Part shown: positions 29,214 through 36,907 of the stretch, piece by piece | Numbering within the stretch: position 1 is the first letter of the stretch | Layout: each line of letters starts with the position of its first letter | Assembly (NCBI RefSeq): GCF_042693015.1 | Contig: NZ_CP170544.1 | Location: 1,302,001 to 1,366,000, forward strand | DNA: 64,000 nt | Origin: Sphingomonas_E sp042693015 | Lineage (GTDB): Bacteria > Pseudomonadota > Alphaproteobacteria > Sphingomonadales > Sphingomonadaceae | Direction of reading: 5' to 3' | Program-made: the position numbers and the translations under genes | Notes under the pieces: generated by a model | Told to the model about the DNA's origin: nothing | What the model saw: only the letters and a program-made list of their open reading frames with translations | Databases searched by the model: none

Positions 29214-29720
29214 TCATTCGACCGCTTCATCCTCGGCCACGCCCCACAGATGGCGAGTCTCGATGTGGCCGGTGCGCCCCTTCACGTCGAACTCGCACCA
29301 GCCGCTGGCGCAGTGGCCGATCTTGCCGACAACGCCTGGCGCGACCCGCCAGTCGACGCGGGAATTGGCATCGGCCTTGGCATATAAGGGGCTGACCCCG
29401 CCGACGACGATCGCGGTCCGTTGTTCCGAAAGGAGGATGGACTTCACCCAGCCCCGCTCACCTTCCGGGTCTTCCACCCGCCGCCAATCCTCATGAACCT
29501 GCACCACACGCAGCGGCAGGCCGGGACGGACATATTTCCAGGTGGCCGGATAATTGGTGCCGGGGCCGGTGCGCAGCAGCGCCTCGCGCGCGGAAATGGA
29601 TACCCAATAGGGCACCGCCTTCTTCGACTGGGCGAACAAGGCCGTCGTCGGCCACAGCGCAACCGCCGCCATCCCCGCAATCGCGATCCGCTTCATTTTA
29701 CGCATTGCCACCCCCGCCAT
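29214..29720 (-). CDS. Exported protein with two bacterial SH3 domains
   Basis: 168 aa. Signal peptide MKRIAIAGMAAVALWPTTALFAQ, a first SH3 domain (ALLRTGPGTNYPATWKYVRPGLPLRV to RGWVKSILL) and a second shorter one (APGVVGKIGHCASGWCEFDVKGRTGHI). Such domains bind peptidoglycan or proteins in the periplasm. AGGGA lies before ATG 29720; ATG 29705 is possible. It diverges from a 2-hydroxyacid dehydrogenase gene, a pairing I recall as common in alphaproteobacteria. Confidence 0.87.
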   Translation of the reverse strand: MAGVAMRKMKRIAIAGMAAVALWPTTALFAQSKKAVPYWVSISAREALLRTGPGTNYPATWKYVRPGLPLRVVQVHEDWRRVEDPEGERGWVKSILLSEQRTAIVVGGVSPLYAKADANSRVDWRVAPGVVGKIGHCASGWCEFDVKGRTGHIETRHLWGVAEDEAVE

Positions 29721-29762
29721 TCGGTCCCTTGAATGCCTGTTTTAGCGTCGCCGGCCACGCCA

Positions 29763-29780
29763 TCAAGCACCGACGCTTGA
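29763..29780. promoter_or_regulatory. Inverted repeat in a divergent promoter region
   Basis: TCAAGC-N6-GCTTGA, perfect 6-bp arms, in the 91-base gap between the divergent SH3 and dehydrogenase genes. It could be an operator serving both; no regulator is encoded nearby. Confidence 0.35.
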
Positions 29781-29811
29781 CGAGTACGCCCACCGGGGCC
29801 AAGCGGAGGCC

Positions 29812-30801
29812 ATGGTCGATCCCGCCCGCCCCAAGGTCACCGTCACGCGTCGCTTGCTGCCCGAGACGGAAGCCCGCATGGCCGATCTGTACGATGTGAC
29901 CTTCAATCGCACCGATGCAGCCATGGATCGCGCCCAGCTCATCGCGGCGATGGCGGATTGCGACGTCTTCGTCCCCACCGTCACCGATGAGATCGACGCC
30001 GACCTGATCGCCGCCGCCGGGCCAGGGCTGAAGCTGATCGCCAATTTCGGCAATGGCGTCGATCATATCGATCTGGCAGCCGCCCGTGCCCGCAACATCA
30101 TCGTCACCAACACGCCGGGCGTGCTGACCGAAGACACGGCCGACATGGTGATGGCGCTGATCCTTTCGGTGCCGCGTCGGCTGGCGGCGGGCGAGAAGCT
30201 CGTCCGCTCGGGCCAGTGGACCGGCTGGAGCCCCACGGGCATGCTCGGCCACCGCATCGGCGGCAAGACGCTCGGCATCATCGGCATGGGCCGGATCGGC
30301 CAGGCGATCGCACGGCGCGCGCGCGGCTTCGGCCTCGCCGTGCATTATCATAATCGCCATCGCCTCCCCGCCGTGATCGAAGAGGAATTGGGCGCGACCT
30401 TTCACGAAGCGCTCGACGATATGCTTCGCGCGGTGGACATCGTCTCGGTCAATTGCCCGCACACGCCCGCCACGCACCATCTGCTCGATGCCCGGCGGCT
30501 CGCGCTGCTCCGCCCCCATGTCTATCTGATCAACATCGCCCGCGGCGAGATCGTCGACGAAACCGCGTTGATCGCGGCGCTGGAGCACGATCGCATCGCC
30601 GGCGCCGGCCTTGATGTGTTCGAACATGAGCCCGCGGTCGATCCGCGCCTGCTCGGTCTGTCTAACGTCGTGCTGCTGCCGCACATGGGATCGGCCACGT
30701 TCGAAGGCCGACAGGCGATGGGCGAGAAGGTGATCGCGAATATCCGCGCCTGGTGGGACGGGCACCGCCCACCCGACCAAGTGCTCGAAGGCTGGGTCTA
30801 A
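29812..30801 (+). CDS. D-2-hydroxyacid dehydrogenase (glyoxylate/hydroxypyruvate reductase type)
   Basis: 329 aa, NAD(P)-dependent. Rossmann motif GKTLGIIGMGRIGQAIA; catalytic Arg in NIARGEIVDE, Glu in LDVFEHEP, His in LLPHMGSAT. A substrate-loop FGNGVDHIDL precedes. The family reduces glyoxylate or hydroxypyruvate, or oxidises D-glycerate; the Arg after the first Rossmann strand (HYHNRHR) suggests NADPH use. GGAGG lies just before the ATG. Confidence 0.92.
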   Translation: MVDPARPKVTVTRRLLPETEARMADLYDVTFNRTDAAMDRAQLIAAMADCDVFVPTVTDEIDADLIAAAGPGLKLIANFGNGVDHIDLAAARARNIIVTNTPGVLTEDTADMVMALILSVPRRLAAGEKLVRSGQWTGWSPTGMLGHRIGGKTLGIIGMGRIGQAIARRARGFGLAVHYHNRHRLPAVIEEELGATFHEALDDMLRAVDIVSVNCPHTPATHHLLDARRLALLRPHVYLINIARGEIVDETALIAALEHDRIAGAGLDVFEHEPAVDPRLLGLSNVVLLPHMGSATFEGRQAMGEKVIANIRAWWDGHRPPDQVLEGWV

Positions 30802-30860
30802 CCGCGGAACCGTTCAGGCTCCCGATCCGTTGCTAAGCCATTGGCAATAGGAGCCTGACG

Positions 30861-31157
30861 ATGAAGAAGTTCCACCTGACGACCGGCGGTACTGTGCTGG
30901 CGGTCGCGCTGGCCTTCGCCGCGCCGGCCCAGGCGGGCGACGTGAAGGACATTGGTAAGGGCGCATTGATCGGCGGCGCTGGCGGCGCCGTGGTCGGCGC
31001 TGTTGTCCCTGGTCTTTCGACGGGCGAAGGCGCCCTGATCGGTGCTGCTGGCGGCGCCGTCGTCGGCGCGCTCGACAAGGACAAGAAATATTATACCGAC
31101 CGCAACGGCCGGAAATATTATATCGATAAGAACGGCCAGCGCCGTTACAAAAGATAG
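30861..31157 (+). CDS. Small glycine-zipper exported protein
   Basis: 98 aa. Signal peptide (MKKFHLTTGGTVLAVALAFAAPAQA), two glycine-zipper segments (KGALIGGAGGAVVGAVV and EGALIGAAGGAVVGAL), then a charged tail of the repeat form YYxDxNGxxYY. Glycine zippers pack helices in membranes; such proteins are found in the envelope. AGGAG is well placed. It has its own terminator, so it is a single-gene unit. Confidence 0.86.
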   Translation: MKKFHLTTGGTVLAVALAFAAPAQAGDVKDIGKGALIGGAGGAVVGAVVPGLSTGEGALIGAAGGAVVGALDKDKKYYTDRNGRKYYIDKNGQRRYKR

Positions 31158-31181
31158 CGAATAAGAAGCACAGGATGCCTT

Positions 31182-31217
31182 AAGCCCGGCGCTCCATAGA
31201 GCGTCGGGCTTTCTTTT
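31182..31217 (+). terminator. Rho-independent terminator after the glycine-zipper gene
   Basis: 13-bp stem (31182-31194 with 31199-31211, one G-T pair) with loop CATA, followed by TCTTTT. It abuts the stop of the convergent DUF1467 gene and may work weakly in both directions. Confidence 0.92.
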
Positions 31218-31491
31218 AGACGCGCCGATCGGGCGTCGAGAACAGATCAAGCTGCTGCGTGCCGATCCAGCCGTAAAGGTAATTGGCGTAGAACAGCCCG
31301 AACAGCACCGCCGATACGATCGTCGTCCAGAAACAAGCCTTGGCGAAGCTGAAGCGCGTCGGGGCGCTGTCGGCCTGGCCGGGCACGCGGGGCTCGGGGG
31401 CGCCCTTTGATCGCGGCCTGAACGGCAGGACGAAGAAGAAGCTCATCGCCCAGAATAGCGAATAGATCGCCAATGCAGATGTGAACTTCAT
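31216..31491 (-). CDS. DUF1467-family small membrane protein
   Basis: 91 aa. Two transmembrane helices (LAIYSLFWAMSFFFVLPF and ACFWTTIVSAVLFGLFYANYL) with a polar loop between. The MKFTSALAIYSLFW start is typical of DUF1467, a family of unknown function found in alphaproteobacteria. It is the last gene of the long minus-strand run nuo-birA-rnj and starts 12 bases after the RNase J stop. Confidence 0.9.
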   Translation of the reverse strand: MKFTSALAIYSLFWAMSFFFVLPFRPRSKGAPEPRVPGQADSAPTRFSFAKACFWTTIVSAVLFGLFYANYLYGWIGTQQLDLFSTPDRRV

Positions 31492-31502
31492 CCTTGCCCT
31501 CT

Positions 31503-33143
31503 TCAGATACGGATGATCGAAACGTCGACGATCGGCTTCTTGCCGGTCCATTGCGTCGCGCGCCGCCGTACTGCCAGACGGATGCCTTCGCGCAGCTTGG
31601 CTTCGTCCTTGACGCCGCTGGACGCCGCTTCGGCCGCAGCCCCCCTCGCCTCCGCCAGGAAATCCTCGCGGTCCTCCTCCACCGGCACGCCCTGCAGCGC
31701 GATCGCGGGTTCGCCCCGCACCTGGCCCTTCTGGTCGAGCACCACGGTCACGGCAATCACGCCATGCAGAGCGATCTTGCGACGTTCGTTCATCGTCGCG
31801 CCGTCGGCGGGCAGGATCACATCGCCGTCGAGCACCAGCCGGCCGGTCCGCTCATGCCCGATCAGCTCTGGGCCGTTCGGGGCGAGACGGATCACCTGGC
31901 CGTTCTGCTGGACGATGCTCCGCGGCACGCCGCAGGACCGCGCGAAGCGGGCCTGTTCGGCCATGTGCCGCATCTCGCCATGCACCGGCAGGATGATCTC
32001 CGGCCGGATCCATTTATACATCAGTTCCAGTTCGGGTCGGCCCGGATGGCCGGAGACGTGGACATGCGCCTGACGGTCGGTGACCATCAGCACGTCCATT
32101 TCCGCGAGCTTGTTCTGAATGCGGCCGATCGCGATCTCGTTGCCGGGTATCTGCTTGGACGAGAAGACGACGGTATCGCCCTTCGACAGCTTGATCGCGT
32201 GGCTGTCGAACGCGATCCGCGCCAGCGCCGCCCGCGATTCGCCCTGCCCGCCAGTGGCGATGATCATCACCTCGGACGGTGGCAGCCGCATCGCCGTGTC
32301 GAAATCGATCGTCTCCGGGAAATCCTTCAGATAGCCGCAGGCCTTCGCCACCTTGACGATGCGGTCGAGCGAACGCCCCGCGACGCAGAGCTTGCGACCG
32401 GTATCGAGTGCCACTTGGCCCAAGGTCTGCACCCGCGCCGCATTGGACGCGAAGGTGGTGACGAGCACCCTGCCCCGCGCCGCCGCGATCACGCCGTCCA
32501 GCCCTTCGCGCACGGCAGCCTCGGAGCCCGAAGCTTCCTCATTGAAGACATTGGTCGAATCGCAGACGAGCGCCAGCACGCCCTTATCGCCGATCGCCTC
32601 CAGCTCGCCCGCCGTCGTTGGCGTACCCAGCAAAGGCTCGTCGTCCAGCTTCCAGTCGCCGGTATGGAATATCCGGCCATAGGGCGTGTCGATCAGCACC
32701 GCATTGCCCTCGGGGATCGAATGGGCCAGCGGCACGTAAGTGAAACCGAACGGGCCGAGCTGGAAGCTGCCTTCCTGATCGATGATGTGGAGCTTGACCT
32801 TGTTGCCCAGCCCCTCCTCGTCCAGCTTGCCGCGGATCAGCCCGGCAGTGAACGGCGTCGCATAGAGCGGCACGCCGAGATCGGCGGCGAGATAGGGGAT
32901 CGCCCCGATATGGTCCTCATGCCCGTGGGTCAGCACGATGCCCAGCAGGTCTTTCGCCCGCTCCTCGATGAATTCCAGGTCCGGCAGGATCAGGTCGATC
33001 CCCGGCGACGCGGAGTCGGCGAAGGTGAGGCCGAGGTCGACCATGACCCATTTGCCGTCGCAGCCATAAAGATTGACGTTCATGCCAATCTCGGCCGATC
33101 CGCCAAGGGCGAGGAAAAGCAGTTCTTTACCGGGCTTCGTCAC
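31503..33143 (-). CDS. rnj: Ribonuclease J
   Basis: 546 aa beta-CASP metallo-hydrolase with endo- and 5'-3' exoribonuclease activity. Zinc motif VLTHGHEDHIGAIPYL, further VPLAHSIPEG, HTGDWKLDD and the late HVSGHPGR and LPVHGEMRHM. GTG 33143 gives the usual MTKPGKELLFLALGG start; TTG 33158 would add five residues. It follows birA by about 70 bases. In many alphaproteobacteria a coaX gene sits between birA and rnj; there is none here. Confidence 0.94.
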   Translation of the reverse strand: MTKPGKELLFLALGGSAEIGMNVNLYGCDGKWVMVDLGLTFADSASPGIDLILPDLEFIEERAKDLLGIVLTHGHEDHIGAIPYLAADLGVPLYATPFTAGLIRGKLDEEGLGNKVKLHIIDQEGSFQLGPFGFTYVPLAHSIPEGNAVLIDTPYGRIFHTGDWKLDDEPLLGTPTTAGELEAIGDKGVLALVCDSTNVFNEEASGSEAAVREGLDGVIAAARGRVLVTTFASNAARVQTLGQVALDTGRKLCVAGRSLDRIVKVAKACGYLKDFPETIDFDTAMRLPPSEVMIIATGGQGESRAALARIAFDSHAIKLSKGDTVVFSSKQIPGNEIAIGRIQNKLAEMDVLMVTDRQAHVHVSGHPGRPELELMYKWIRPEIILPVHGEMRHMAEQARFARSCGVPRSIVQQNGQVIRLAPNGPELIGHERTGRLVLDGDVILPADGATMNERRKIALHGVIAVTVVLDQKGQVRGEPAIALQGVPVEEDREDFLAEARGAAAEAASSGVKDEAKLREGIRLAVRRRATQWTGKKPIVDVSIIRI

Positions 33144-33212
33144 GTAAATCGGATCCAATCACTCAAGGCGCACGGCATCGCCGGCGTCGGGCAGCGCATG
33201 CGGCGCGGCCGT

Positions 33213-33926
33213 CTATATCAGGAAAACGTCCCCCGCGTGGAGGATATGGATGGTGCCGTCCGCCAATCGCAGCCGCAGCGCGCCATTTTCATCGAGACCT
33301 TCAAAAAGCCCCTCGACGCTTTGGCCGTCGGCGCCGGTGGTTCTGAGCGGCGTGCCAATCGCATGCGCACGCAGCAGCCATTCACGGCGGATTGTCGAAA
33401 GCCCCTCACCACGCCAGCGGCCCACCCAATAGGTGAAGGCCTGGGCCAGATCCTCAAGGAAAGCTGCCGGGTCCGGCGCGCCCAGCCCCGCAGCCGCGAA
33501 GCTGGCCGTCGCGCGGTCCAGCCCCTCGGGCCGATGGGCGAGGTTGACGCCGAAACCGATGACGATCGCATCGCCCACGGCTTCGAGCAGGATGCCCGAT
33601 AGCTTGGCGCCGTCGAGCATCAGATCGTTAGGCCATTTCAGCGTTATGCGGCTCGCATCGCCATAGGCCGCGGCGACCTGATGGAGCGCGAGCGCCGCCA
33701 CCATCGCCAACGTCGCCGGCGGCGGATCGCCGATGCGCTGACGGATGATCGTGCTGGCGAAGAGATTACCGGGCGGAGATTGCCAGGCGCGGCCATGCCG
33801 CCCGCGCCCGCCCGTCTGCGTCTCGGCACGCAGCCAGAAACCTTCCGCCTCGCCCGCCCGGGCAAGGGCGGCGACATCGTCGTTGGTCGACGCCGTCGAC
33901 GTTACCGAACGGATGGTGTGGATCAG
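33213..33926 (-). CDS. birA: Biotin--[acetyl-CoA-carboxylase] ligase, probable CTG start
   Basis: 237 aa, ligase domain without the DNA-binding domain. It reads IHTIRSVTSTASTNDDV, then the biotin-binding ETQTGGRGRHGRAWQSPPGNL and LKWPNDLMLDGAKLSGIL, then a short C-terminal barrel (GLDENGALRLRLADGTIHIL). No ATG, GTG or TTG lies in frame before the conserved motifs; the first is a TTG at 33710, inside the domain. A CTG at 33926 overlaps the nuoN TGA stop as CTGA and is the best start. The frame is unbroken, so no frameshift is needed. Confidence 0.88.
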   Translation of the reverse strand: MIHTIRSVTSTASTNDDVAALARAGEAEGFWLRAETQTGGRGRHGRAWQSPPGNLFASTIIRQRIGDPPPATLAMVAALALHQVAAAYGDASRITLKWPNDLMLDGAKLSGILLEAVGDAIVIGFGVNLAHRPEGLDRATASFAAAGLGAPDPAAFLEDLAQAFTYWVGRWRGEGLSTIRREWLLRAHAIGTPLRTTGADGQSVEGLFEGLDENGALRLRLADGTIHILHAGDVFLI

Positions 33927-35362
33927 AACAGCGCCCGTGCTGCCGCCATGCTCGCGGCGCCCAGCGCCGGAATGGCCAGGTAGCCGAGCGGCGAGACGAA
34001 CAGCGCCGAAATCGCGATCAGCCCGCCTTCGACCTTGCTCTCCATCGGCGCATAGGCCGGCGCCGGATCATCGAAGTACATCGTCTTGACGATCTTCAGA
34101 TAATAGAAGGCGCCGATCACCGAGGTGGCGATACCGATCATGGCGAGCGGCCACTGGCCGACGCTGACCAGCGCATCGAACACCAGGAATTTCGGCCAGA
34201 AGCCGAAGAGCGGCGGGATTCCAGCCAGCGAGAACATGAAGATCGCGAAAGCCGCCGCCAGCGCCGGCCGCGTGCGCGACAGGCCGGAAAGGCTGGCGAT
34301 CGTCTCTACCGGCTCGCCGCTTTCGTCGCGCATCTGCAGCACGCAGAGGAAGCTTCCGACCGTCATGGCGACATAGACCGCCATATAGGTCATCACAGCC
34401 GCCACGCCCTCCTTCGTGCCGGCGGCGAGGCCGAACAGCGCGAAGCCGACATTGTTGATCGACGAATAAGCGAGCAGCCGCTTGATATTAGTCTGCCCGA
34501 TCGCCGCGACGCCGCCGAGGATGGTGGAGGCGAGCGCCGAGAAGATGATGATCTGGCGCCACGCATCGGTAGCACCGCCCATGGCTTCCACTGCGACGCG
34601 GACCAGCAGCGCCATCGCCGCGACCTTGGGGGCGGAGGCGAAGAAAGCCGTTACCGGGGTCGGCGCGCCTTCATAGACGTCCGGCGTCCACATGTGGAAC
34701 GGAACGGCGGAGATCTTGAACGCCAGGCCCGCCAGCACGAACACCAGGCCGAACATTTCGCCCATGCTCAGGCCGTCGCCAAAGCCTTCCGCCACGCCGG
34801 CGAACGCGGTCGTGCCGGTGAAGCCGTAAAGCAGCGAGATGCCGTAGAGCAGGATGCCCGAGGCGAGCGCGCCGAGAACGAAATATTTGAGGCCCGCTTC
34901 GGCCGAGCGCGTATCGCGGCGCATGAAGCTCGCCAGCACATAAGCGGCAAGGCTCTGCAGCTCGAGGCCCACATAGAGCGTAAGCAGGTCGGCCGCCGAA
35001 ACCATCATGCCCATGCCGACGGCGGAGAGCAGGATCAGGATCGGATATTCGGCGCGGACATAACCGCTCCGCTCGAAGAATGCGGGGGCAATCACCATCG
35101 TCACTGCCGCGGCGATGTAGATCAGCACCTTGGCGAAGGCCGCGAAGGCGTCCGCACGATAGAGGCCGTCGAAGGCGTCGCCGCCATGGCCGGCCGGGCC
35201 GAGCAGCGCGAAGGCCGCCGCGACGAACAATGCCGCCGCCGCCCAGCTTATCGCCTTGGTCATCTTGTCGCCGCCATAGGCCGCAACCATCAGCAGCACG
35301 AGCGAACCGACCGAGAGGATGAGCTCCGGCAGGGTCAGCGAGAGGGAGTGGATGAACGACAT
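33923..35362 (-). CDS. nuoN: NADH-quinone oxidoreductase subunit N
   Basis: 479 aa antiporter-like membrane subunit of complex I. About 14 helices, with the conserved broken-helix region and lysines in FKISAVPFHMWTPDVYEGAP and the NIKRLLAYSSINNVGF segment. The start shares one base with the nuoM stop. Its stop overlaps birA. Confidence 0.96.
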   Translation of the reverse strand: MSFIHSLSLTLPELILSVGSLVLLMVAAYGGDKMTKAISWAAAALFVAAAFALLGPAGHGGDAFDGLYRADAFAAFAKVLIYIAAAVTMVIAPAFFERSGYVRAEYPILILLSAVGMGMMVSAADLLTLYVGLELQSLAAYVLASFMRRDTRSAEAGLKYFVLGALASGILLYGISLLYGFTGTTAFAGVAEGFGDGLSMGEMFGLVFVLAGLAFKISAVPFHMWTPDVYEGAPTPVTAFFASAPKVAAMALLVRVAVEAMGGATDAWRQIIIFSALASTILGGVAAIGQTNIKRLLAYSSINNVGFALFGLAAGTKEGVAAVMTYMAVYVAMTVGSFLCVLQMRDESGEPVETIASLSGLSRTRPALAAAFAIFMFSLAGIPPLFGFWPKFLVFDALVSVGQWPLAMIGIATSVIGAFYYLKIVKTMYFDDPAPAYAPMESKVEGGLIAISALFVSPLGYLAIPALGAASMAAARALF

Positions 35363-36900
35363 CAGTGGTGCGCCCCCTCGTGCGCGGCGGCAGCAGGAAT
35401 GACAGGCTTACCGGCGGTGACATGGGCATCGCCCTGGAAGCCCGATTGTTCGACACGGGCGACAAGCATGCCGATGTCGCGGCGGATCGGCTTCAGAAAG
35501 CTTTCGGGATAGACGCCCATCCACAGCACGGCCGCGGCGATCGGCGCCAACAGCGCCATTTCGCGCGCCGACAGATCCGGCATCGCAGCGACATCGGGCT
35601 TGTCGAGCTTGCCGTAGCAAACCCGCGCATAGAGATAGAGCATGTAAGCCGCGCCGAGGATGATTCCCGTCGTCGCGACGAACGCCACCCAGCTATTCGC
35701 CTTGTAGCCGCCGACCAGCGCCAGGAACTCACCGACGAAGCCGGACGTGCCGGGCAGACCAACCGAGGCCATGGTGAACAGCATGAACAGCAGGGCATAT
35801 TTCGGCATATTGTCCGAAAGCCCGCCATAACGCGCGATCTCGCGAGTGTGCAGACGATCATAGATCACGCCGACGCACAGGAAGAGCGCGCCCGAAACCA
35901 GGCCGTGGCTCAGCATCACCAGCATCGCGCCTTCCAGGCCCTGCCGGTTGAAGGCGAACAGGCCGATGGTGACGAACGCCATGTGCGCGACCGACGAATA
36001 GGCGATCAGCTTCTTCATGTCGGTCTGCACCAGGGCAACGAGCGAGGTGTAGACCACCGCCACCATGCTGAGGCCCATGACGAGCCAGAACAGTTCGGCG
36101 GACGCCTGCGGGAACATCGGCAGCGAGAAGCGAATGAAGCCGTAGCCCCCCATCTTCAGCAGCACGCCGGCCAGGATCACCGAACCTGCGGTCGGCGCCT
36201 GCACGTGCGCGTCCGGCAGCCAGGTGTGGACCGGCCACATCGGCATCTTCACCGCGAAGCTCGCGAAGAAGGCCAGAAACAGCCAGGTCTGGGCATGGAC
36301 CGGGAAGTCATGCGCCATCAGGGTCGGGATGTCGGTCGTGCCCGCTTCCTGCGCCATCCACAGCATCGCGACCAGCATCAGCACCGATCCGAGCAGCGTG
36401 TAGAGGAAGAATTTATAGCTGGCGTAGATCCGGTCCGCCCCGCCCCAGATGCCGATGATCAGATACATCGGGATGAGGCCGGCTTCGAAGAAGATGTAGA
36501 ACAGGAACAGATCCTGCGCTGCGAAGACGCCGATCATCAGCGCCTCCATCAGCAGGAAGGCGGCCATATACTCGGGCACGCGCTTCTCGATCGCTTCCCA
36601 CGACGCGCCGATGCAGATCGGCATCAGGAAGACGGAAAGCATGATCAGCGTCAGCGCGATGCCGTCGATGCCGAGCGCCCAAGAGAAGCGCCCGAACACA
36701 TTGGCCTGCGTCCGTTCGACGAACTGCCACTGCGCGCCGGCGGGATCGTAACCGACCCACAGGACGATGCCGAGCACGAACAGGATGAGCGTCGTTGCCA
36801 GCGCCGTCCAGCGTGCGCCCTGCGCGCTCAGGAACAGGCAGGCGATCGCGGCCACTGCCGGCAGCGCGATCATCAGGGAAAGGATGGGAAAGCCGGTCAT
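35362..36900 (-). CDS. nuoM: NADH-quinone oxidoreductase subunit M
   Basis: 512 aa proton-pumping subunit related to Mrp antiporters. Typical FFEAGLIPMYLIIGIWGG, VKMPMWPVHTWLPDAHVQAP and TDMKKLIAYSSVAHM. ATG 36900 begins MTGFPILSLM; an earlier in-frame start would overlap nuoL. It starts 7 bases after nuoL stops. Confidence 0.97.
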   Translation of the reverse strand: MTGFPILSLMIALPAVAAIACLFLSAQGARWTALATTLILFVLGIVLWVGYDPAGAQWQFVERTQANVFGRFSWALGIDGIALTLIMLSVFLMPICIGASWEAIEKRVPEYMAAFLLMEALMIGVFAAQDLFLFYIFFEAGLIPMYLIIGIWGGADRIYASYKFFLYTLLGSVLMLVAMLWMAQEAGTTDIPTLMAHDFPVHAQTWLFLAFFASFAVKMPMWPVHTWLPDAHVQAPTAGSVILAGVLLKMGGYGFIRFSLPMFPQASAELFWLVMGLSMVAVVYTSLVALVQTDMKKLIAYSSVAHMAFVTIGLFAFNRQGLEGAMLVMLSHGLVSGALFLCVGVIYDRLHTREIARYGGLSDNMPKYALLFMLFTMASVGLPGTSGFVGEFLALVGGYKANSWVAFVATTGIILGAAYMLYLYARVCYGKLDKPDVAAMPDLSAREMALLAPIAAAVLWMGVYPESFLKPIRRDIGMLVARVEQSGFQGDAHVTAGKPVIPAAAAHEGAHH

Positions 36901-36907
36901 ATTCTTA

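Noticed and set aside
31494..33602. 702-codon plus-strand open frame opposite rnj/birA
   Set aside because: Antisense shadow of two well-supported genes in GC-rich DNA; the product is Arg/His/Asp-rich with no domain.
33213..33926. Frameshift or truncation in birA
   Set aside because: All conserved ligase segments lie in one unbroken frame; only a standard start codon is missing, and CTG fits the overlap pattern.
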